Shown here: positions 1 through 4,105 of the stretch, one piece after another
Layout of the letters: each line of letters begins with the position of its first letter
Numbering within the stretch: position 1 is the first letter of the stretch
Source: Leptospirales bacterium
Lineage (GTDB): Bacteria > Spirochaetota > Leptospiria > Leptospirales > Leptonemataceae
Assembly (NCBI GenBank): GCA_014238825.1
Contig: JABAAI010000061.1
Coordinates: forward strand, 1-5,367
Direction: 5' to 3'
DNA: 5,367 nt
The notes under the pieces: generated by a model
Seen by the model: only the letters and a program-made list of their open reading frames with translations
Databases searched by the model: none
What the model was told of the DNA's origin: nothing
Made by a program: the position numbers and the translations under genes

Positions 1-2543
1 GAGTTAGTATTCCATTTTTGCTCAGCAACTTCGCAACTATCTTGAGTTGTATAGGAAGGGTCCCTACAACCGCCTGAAATATCATCTAGAACATTACCCT
101 CGGCAGCTAATGTCTGACCCAAAGCGTCCCAGCTTATGACATGTTTGTATTGCTCTGTCTCATTATCAATAGTTTGCGGTGCAAAGGAACTCAAGCTTAA
201 CTCGAGATCGAGAACGACAGACTTATCATCTGAATCAATAATTTTTAATTCTCGCACCACATCCACGACCAAAGCCTCAGATGGCTCACCGCAGACCGGC
301 TCGTCAAAGTTGGAGGACTCTATACAAGCACTCACCCTATAAACAAAGTTTTCGCGGTCTAGAGAGAGATTACTAGCCTTTGTGCAAGTTGCTTTATCAT
401 TCGTACTCTCTACAGTACAATCAGAAGCGGCAACCCAATTCCCTGTATCAGAACGCTCCTCTACCTTATAAGAGGCTGCTTTAGGAATTTGAACCCAAGT
501 AATCTTAAATTTATAATCTCTTTCTTCTCCATTAATCTGATCATCAAGGCGGGTATATCCTAAAACTGGACTATCAAGCCTTAAATCAACAATATGAATC
601 TCAGAAAAGGGACCACAGGTGTGTGCCAGAACACGATTCGTACAAGCCCGCACTCTATATTGATATTCTTTTTCGAAGTCTGCACTCAATTTTTCATCTA
701 CACTAAACTCCTTCTCCTCATAGCAAGAATCTGTATAGTCAGCATCATTACATACTGTTTTTGCGGCTTCCCAACTAAGCTCTTCGCTACAAAGTCCGCT
801 ACATTCTTGCAATTCATAACTCACACCACTATTACCGGTATCATCCGACCAAATTATTGTATATTTCCCCGGGTCTACTAGTGGGTCGTCTATCCGACTA
901 GATATCCCAGATGGCGTCCTTGGTACAACAATAACAGTAACATACTCAGATTGAAGTTCATATTGATCGAGTAAATCACCTTCATTAACTTGAATCTTTA
1001 GTTTATAGGTATATCTACTACCATATTCCTTCCCCGTGACAGTACATTGAACTCTATTTCCAAAATCCTCCCTTGAATGACAAGTTATCATATCAAAATC
1101 ACCTGTTTCTTGTATGCTTGGATAGTCTGTTATGCCAGTTTTATTTTCATACAATTCAATCATCTTCTCTGTACCATCCTCAAAAGACATTTTATCCCAA
1201 CTAATTACATATTGATTATTATGAGTATATAAATCAGTGATATCAATCCGCAAGTTTGCATCACTTGCTCTGCTCACATAGACTATAATACTTTCTGAAA
1301 CTGGACTACAATGGCTAGCCAAGTCTGCATCAGAAGGTTCAGAAGAAAAATTAGGATCAGAGCCATCATCTTTTTTTACGCATGCTTGCAGACTATATTC
1401 ATAAACTCCGGGCGGTTTCTCTGAATAAGCTTTAGCGATGTTCTCATCAGATTGATAGCTAGCTTCAATAACAGGAATCTTTAAATCCGAAGACTCTAAT
1501 AAAGACAAAGCAGTAAACTCTTCAAGAACACGATAACCGGTCGATCCAGGAATACTGTCCCAACTAATAGTATAATCACCGTCTACAGAAGAATAATCAT
1601 ATGCATCAGAGGAACTTTGGCAATCATCACAACGAAGTTCTGTAATTTGGGGAGGCAAAACAACAAGCCTAATTGGATTATGATTCCAAGGGCTACAAGC
1701 TTCAGAGTCACTTTCAGGATCAACCCTACAAGCTCTCACTCGAAATTCATAAATCTGTCCATAATCGGTATTACCATCTCCATAGGGAATTCCAGTTAAA
1801 GTTGTGCTACCATAAGGAATATAATCGCTATATTGCCACTCATAATCAGCGACAGATGTGAGGGCTAGGGGCTTATATTTCCAACGACTAAATTGATAAG
1901 TCTCTGCTTTATCAATTTGATTAAGGTCATTCCATGTTATAATATAGTTAATATTAGTTAAAACAACATATTCTTGATCATCCGCCATAACACAATAGGA
2001 AGTATCTGGAGGGGTTTCTGCAGTCGCATTTTCCAGACTAGAATATTCAAAGCAGAGTTCTGGCGCTAGCAGAGAGTTAGAAATACTTATCCCATTCGAC
2101 CAAAGGCCACATCCGCTAGCAGTGCAACTCCTAACCCTATATTCGCATATTTCGCTATTTGACCCTCTCTCCACAGAGAGAAAATTAGCGTTAGTTTTCA
2201 TACCTGCTTCAGGCTCGCAATTAGTAAGCTCAGTTTCACCACAAAAAGCACTTACTTCATAGCTTGTCGCTACGTCTGAATTTTCCCAAGAAATTTTACG
2301 GCATAGTTTGTCCTCAGCATTTAGCTCTTCTTGCTCTGCTATAATTATCTCTTCTGGAGGGAAAGGTTGACAATCACTCGCTGGGTCTACACTCTCATTC
2401 CCATCACAGGCATCTGTCACGGTAAAACAGCTTGTCTGGATAAAAATCAGGAAGATACAAGTCAAAAAAAGAGGAAGAGAAGAATGTAAGAAAAAAGAGG
2501 CAGGCACCCCTCCCATCTTAGAGATTTTAATTACGAAACCCAT
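1..2543 (-). CDS. Exported multi-domain FN3-like repeat protein, cysteine-rich (3' end outside window)
   Basis: The frame is open from the ATG at 2543 to the window edge: 847 codons without a stop, then two leftover bases. The N-terminus looks like a signal peptide, with Lys6 and Lys9, a hydrophobic stretch at about 22-36, then Cys39 in the context FIQTSC. That is a poor lipobox (Gln at -3), so either a lipoprotein or an ordinary secreted protein is possible. After it come at least seven modules of about 85-135 residues, starting near residues 60, 160, 298, 428, 541, 655 and 765. Each has the FN3 B-strand signature ISWD/ITW/IIW followed, in most, by a Tyr-containing strand. Most also have a YRVRAC-like F strand ending in C-G/S-P/L-F/W-S, as in CGPFSE. 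The protein is acidic and rich in Ser, Tyr and Cys. FN3 arrays of exported bacterial proteins commonly serve adhesion or spacing of other domains; any such role here is inference. No enzymatic domain is visible in this part. The start is the first ATG after an in-frame stop. Confidence 0.88.
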   Translation of the reverse strand, partial: MGFVIKISKMGGVPASFFLHSSLPLFLTCIFLIFIQTSCFTVTDACDGNESVDPASDCQPFPPEEIIIAEQEELNAEDKLCRKISWENSDVATSYEVSAFCGETELTNCEPEAGMKTNANFLSVERGSNSEICEYRVRSCTASGCGLWSNGISISNSLLAPELCFEYSSLENATAETPPDTSYCVMADDQEYVVLTNINYIITWNDLNQIDKAETYQFSRWKYKPLALTSVADYEWQYSDYIPYGSTTLTGIPYGDGNTDYGQIYEFRVRACRVDPESDSEACSPWNHNPIRLVVLPPQITELRCDDCQSSSDAYDYSSVDGDYTISWDSIPGSTGYRVLEEFTALSLLESSDLKIPVIEASYQSDENIAKAYSEKPPGVYEYSLQACVKKDDGSDPNFSSEPSDADLASHCSPVSESIIVYVSRASDANLRIDITDLYTHNNQYVISWDKMSFEDGTEKMIELYENKTGITDYPSIQETGDFDMITCHSREDFGNRVQCTVTGKEYGSRYTYKLKIQVNEGDLLDQYELQSEYVTVIVVPRTPSGISSRIDDPLVDPGKYTIIWSDDTGNSGVSYELQECSGLCSEELSWEAAKTVCNDADYTDSCYEEKEFSVDEKLSADFEKEYQYRVRACTNRVLAHTCGPFSEIHIVDLRLDSPVLGYTRLDDQINGEERDYKFKITWVQIPKAASYKVEERSDTGNWVAASDCTVESTNDKATCTKASNLSLDRENFVYRVSACIESSNFDEPVCGEPSEALVVDVVRELKIIDSDDKSVVLDLELSLSSFAPQTIDNETEQYKHVISWDALGQTLAAEGNVLDDISGGCRDPSYTTQDSCEVAEQKWNTN
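2424..2543 (-). other. Predicted signal peptide of the FN3-like protein
   Basis: This region encodes residues 1-40. Two lysines near the N-terminus are followed by an uncharged hydrophobic core at about residues 22-36 (LPLFLTCIFLIFI), and the first acidic residue is Asp44. Cys39 could be a lipidated cysteine, because spirochaete-type lipoboxes are relaxed, but Gln at -3 does not fit the classical [LVI][AST][GA]C motif. Cleavage by signal peptidase I nearby is equally possible. The n-region is long if Met1 is used. Met10 could be an alternative start, but it has no ribosome binding site in front of it. Confidence 0.6.
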
Positions 2544-2544
2544 G

Positions 2545-2564
2545 TCTACACCACTCTACACCTC
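2545..2564 (-). promoter_or_regulatory. Tandem 10-bp direct repeat with Shine-Dalgarno-like cores before the FN3-like gene
   Basis: On the minus strand two adjacent 10-base units, GAGGTGTAGA and GTGGTGTAGA, differ at one base and end just before the start codon. The first contains GAGGTG, a full match to the anti-Shine-Dalgarno, but 15 bases from ATG. The second contains GGTG, 5 bases from ATG, which is well placed but weak. They could act as a doubled ribosome binding site or as a protein-binding direct repeat with one-helical-turn spacing. The repeat itself is seen directly; its role is inferred. Confidence 0.45.
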
Positions 2565-2591
2565 TATACAACATAGCCTCTTAAATTTTAA
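2563..2591 (-). promoter_or_regulatory. Possible sigma-70 promoter for the FN3-like gene
   Basis: On the minus strand TTAAAA (2591-2586, 4 of 6 match to the -35 consensus) is followed after 17 bases by TATAGA (2568-2563, 4 of 6 match to the -10 consensus). Transcription would start near 2556, giving a leader of about 12-15 bases. The region is so AT-rich that such matches occur by chance. The -35 overlaps the inverted repeat described separately. Confidence 0.3.
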
Positions 2592-2625
2592 TTCATTAAT
2601 TTAGACCTAGATCTAAATTAAAATT
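2584..2625 (-). terminator. AT-rich inverted repeat after khpA, possible weak terminator
   Basis: A perfect 10-bp inverted repeat (2596-2605 against 2612-2621, TTAATTTAGA and its complement) encloses a 6-base loop. A second, nested 10-bp pair, AATTTTAATT at 2584-2593 against AATTAAAATT at 2616-2625, competes for the same bases. It follows the khpA stop by about 10 bases and precedes the next gene, the expected place for a terminator. The stem has little G+C and no U-run follows on the minus strand, so it is not a classical intrinsic terminator. It may instead be an operator or an mRNA 3'-end stabilising hairpin. Confidence 0.35.
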
Positions 2626-2635
2626 GAAACTATAC

Positions 2636-2881
2636 CTACTCGACTATTTCCAAAATATAGTACTCGTCATTAGCACCTTCAAAAGTAGAAAGCAATGAAC
2701 GCAAAGAACTTGCCACGCTCCCTTTACGACCAATTACTCTACTCATGTCATTTTCATCCACTCTCAACTCCACGACTGTTCCGTCATTAGCCTCAACAAG
2801 ATCCACCTGAACAGCATCAGGCTTCCTAACAAGACTTTCTGCCACATAACGCACAAAACTTACTGGTGATTCATCCGACAT
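2636..2881 (-). CDS. khpA: KH-domain RNA-binding protein, KhpA family
   Basis: This 81-residue protein is about the usual KhpA length (75-85 residues) and is essentially a single type II KH domain. The RNA-binding GxxG loop is Gly51-Arg-Lys-Gly54 in the context SRVIGRKGSVASSLRSLL, preceded by a beta segment VVELRVDENDM and followed by a helix. The N-terminus (VRYVAESLVRKPDAVQV) matches the family pattern F/V-x-x-A-x-x-L-V-x-x-P. Family knowledge: KhpA binds RNA and, in Firmicutes, pairs with KhpB/EloR (Jag) to influence cell elongation and mRNA fate. No KhpB gene is in this window. It starts 19 bases after the rpsP stop codon with a strong ribosome binding site, so it is probably co-transcribed with rpsP. 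Unlike the common order, no rimM follows. Confidence 0.93.
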   Translation of the reverse strand: MSDESPVSFVRYVAESLVRKPDAVQVDLVEANDGTVVELRVDENDMSRVIGRKGSVASSLRSLLSTFEGANDEYYILEIVE

Positions 2882-2886
2882 ATTTA

Positions 2887-2892
2887 CTCCTT
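2887..2892 (-). promoter_or_regulatory. Shine-Dalgarno of khpA
   Basis: AAGGAG lies 5 bases upstream of the khpA ATG, inside the 19-base rpsP-khpA gap. It fixes the start at 2881 and shows that this organism uses Shine-Dalgarno initiation, which makes its absence in front of rpsP notable. Confidence 0.85.
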
Positions 2893-2900
2893 AGTTATTA

Positions 2901-3146
2901 CTAAATTAAAGAAGCCTCCTGCTTTGCAAGCAGTGACTTCACCTTTTCTGTTGGACGCGCTCCATTCCCTAACCAATAACTCACGCGTTCTTTTTTAATT
3001 TCTACCGCTCGTATATGCTTAATTGGATCATAAGTACCCAATATTTCCAAAAAACGACCGTCGCGAGGGAAGCGAGAATCTGCAGCTACGACCCTATAGA
3101 AAGGTCGCTTCTTTGTCCCAAATCTTTGTAAACGTATTTTAACCAT
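2901..3146 (-). CDS. rpsP: 30S ribosomal protein S16
   Basis: This 81-residue protein is of normal S16 length. It shows the family's conserved N-terminus MVKIRLQRFGTKKRPFYRVV, then A-D-S-R-x-P-R-D-G-R at about 22-32, the G-T-Y-D-P segment at about 37-41, and the Y-W-L-x-x-G-A-x-P-T region near 57-66. S16 binds 16S rRNA in the 5'/central domain region and is an early assembly protein of the 30S subunit. The start is secure because the conserved family N-terminus begins at this Met. No Shine-Dalgarno precedes it, and a strong promoter ends 5 bases upstream of the ATG. It ends in TAG and is followed after 19 bases by khpA. The gene is ordinary in sequence and shows no sign of transfer. Confidence 0.98.
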   Translation of the reverse strand: MVKIRLQRFGTKKRPFYRVVAADSRFPRDGRFLEILGTYDPIKHIRAVEIKKERVSYWLGNGARPTEKVKSLLAKQEASLI

Positions 3147-3151
3147 ACTGG

Positions 3152-3180
3152 ATGATAAAATATATTTTATATTTTGTCAA
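3152..3180 (-). promoter_or_regulatory. Near-consensus sigma-70 promoter of rpsP-khpA, predicted leaderless
   Basis: On the minus strand a perfect TTGACA (3180-3175) is followed by a 17-base spacer and TATCAT (3157-3152, 5 of 6 match to TATAAT). Only five bases, CCAGT, separate the -10 from the rpsP ATG at 3146. With the usual 6-8 base distance from -10 to +1, transcription would begin at or within a base or two of the start codon, so the mRNA should have no 5' leader. The spacer is pure A/T and contains most of a 12-base self-complementary run. Confidence 0.75.
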
Positions 3181-3235
3181 TAAAGTTTTGTTTTTTAATA
3201 CTTTTTACAAAGATTTTATTTACTAAACTTATACA

Positions 3236-3991
3236 TTAAAAAGCTTGGCGAATCTCACGAATAAGCTCATTTATTTGACGTATCCGCTCTAAAGATTTAT
3301 AAGAACAGTAGGGATCAAAATTACAAAGATCACGATATAAAACTTGTACCTGCGTTAGGTTACCGATAAAATCTTGGGCCCACCTCTTCTGAAAACGATT
3401 CCCTCTATTATCAAAGCTATTTACTACATTCTGCAAATTTGTTTCTGCTCGCTCCCAGCTAATAGATTTGTTTGTGTCTTGGTAATCCTCTATTATATCA
3501 TTAGTAGTGCTAGTATCATTATCACTAGTATTGTTATCACTAACATCATTATCTGATGAGAATGATCTATTCTGAGGAGTATATTGCCACACTGAAGTCT
3601 CTTCATCTTGTGGATAGACTTCTTCTCCTAAATCATTGAAGAAATTACGAAATTTTTCATGCTGGGATATCCTTTCAGAAACTCCAGAAAAAATACGCGT
3701 TGCTGCCTGATAACCATGTTTCTTAGTATCTGTATTCGCTTTGTGAGACCTTTGCCTTGCCTTTATATAACTTTCCCTCTCCTCAGCCTCTTTGAGCCAA
3801 GACGGGGCACCCGCCTTGAGAGCTGAATAAGCTTCTATTAATAACTGACTATACTCCTTATTACCAGCTGTGCTATTTGAATCAGGATGATATTTTTTTA
3901 TTTTTTCGTGGAATTTTTGCTTCACTTCCTTTGCGCTAGCTGATGTTCCCACTCCCAATAGCTGACAATATTTTTTGTATTTTTCCAACAT
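3236..3991 (-). CDS. J-domain (DnaJ-like) protein with unassigned C-terminus
   Basis: This 251-residue protein has a J domain at about residues 5-62. Helix I includes Y-C-Q-L-L-G-V, helix II is K-E-V-K-Q-K-F-H-E-K-I-K-K-Y, the HPD tripeptide that stimulates Hsp70 ATPase is at 35-37, and helix III is Y-S-Q-L-L-I-E-A-Y-S-A-L. No Gly/Phe-rich region, zinc-finger repeats or DnaJ C-terminal substrate domains follow, so it is a class C J protein rather than DnaJ. Residues 63-115 are charged and probably helical. Residues 144-172 are a low-complexity Ser/Asp/Asn/Thr linker with three SDN(D/N)(T/V) units. Residues 175-251 look helical and hold Cys223 and Cys229. No signal peptide or membrane segment is visible, so it is probably cytosolic and delivers an unknown client to DnaK. 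A weak GGA 6 bases before ATG supports the start. It lies in its own unit, 89 bases before rpsP. Confidence 0.85.
   Translation of the reverse strand: MLEKYKKYCQLLGVGTSASAKEVKQKFHEKIKKYHPDSNSTAGNKEYSQLLIEAYSALKAGAPSWLKEAEERESYIKARQRSHKANTDTKKHGYQAATRIFSGVSERISQHEKFRNFFNDLGEEVYPQDEETSVWQYTPQNRSFSSDNDVSDNNTSDNDTSTTNDIIEDYQDTNKSISWERAETNLQNVVNSFDNRGNRFQKRWAQDFIGNLTQVQVLYRDLCNFDPYCSYKSLERIRQINELIREIRQAF
3512..3556 (-). repeat. Three imperfect 15-bp tandem repeats inside the J-domain gene
   Basis: Three consecutive 15-base units occupy 3512-3526, 3527-3541 and 3542-3556. On the plus strand they read AGTATCATTATCACT, AGTATTGTTATCACT and AACATCATTATCTGA. The unit is a multiple of three and in phase with the gene, so it encodes SDNDT, SDNNT and SDNDV (residues 146-160), a polar acidic linker. 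Copy number could vary without breaking the frame. Confidence 0.8.
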
Positions 3992-4019
3992 TATTAATCC
4001 AAAGCAAGTGCTAAGTAAT

Positions 4020-4025
4020 ATTATA
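4020..4025 (-). promoter_or_regulatory. Possible -10 box of the J-domain gene
   Basis: A perfect TATAAT on the minus strand lies 28 bases upstream of the J-domain ATG, giving a leader of about 20 bases that includes the weak GGA ribosome binding site. No good -35 box is found 16-18 bases further upstream, so this is only a candidate. It sits in the 114-base gap after the M16 peptidase gene, which otherwise shows nothing convincing. Confidence 0.35.
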
Positions 4026-4105
4026 ATTCTACTTTAAGTTTCGATATCTGCCATCTTAAACTAAAATACTAGCCTTTACTAAGAATAATAGTTTCAGTTA
4101 TTTTT

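Noticed and set aside
136..342. Small plus-strand open frame opposite the FN3-like gene
   Set aside because: It lies wholly antisense to a continuous 847-codon frame with clear domain signatures, and its own translation is low-complexity without any family feature.
594..881. Plus-strand open frame of 95 codons with a hydrophobic patch
   Set aside because: It is antisense to FN3-like modules. The hydrophobic residues are the complement of acidic and Glu/Lys-rich codons on the real strand.
1617..1861. Two overlapping plus-strand open frames of about 60 codons
   Set aside because: They overlap each other in different frames and both are antisense to the FN3-like gene. No ribosome binding site or family signature is evident.
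1..2543. FN3-like array as a recent DNA-level tandem repeat
   Set aside because: The modules are similar only at a few protein positions, and I see no long repeated nucleotide stretches.
3181..3235. Possible terminator in the T/A runs after the J-domain gene
   Set aside because: The runs do not form a stable stem and no G+C-containing hairpin precedes a U-tract on the minus strand.
3374..3556. Plus-strand open frame rich in Ile, resembling a membrane peptide
   Set aside because: It is the complement of the Asp/Asn-rich linker and the C-terminal part of the J-domain gene; the Ile runs arise from reading GAT/AAT repeats backwards.
4058..4094. Inverted repeat AAACTA / TAGTTT after the M16 gene as a terminator
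   Set aside because: Only six base pairs, then mismatches, with a long loop and no U-run; not convincing in such AT-rich DNA.
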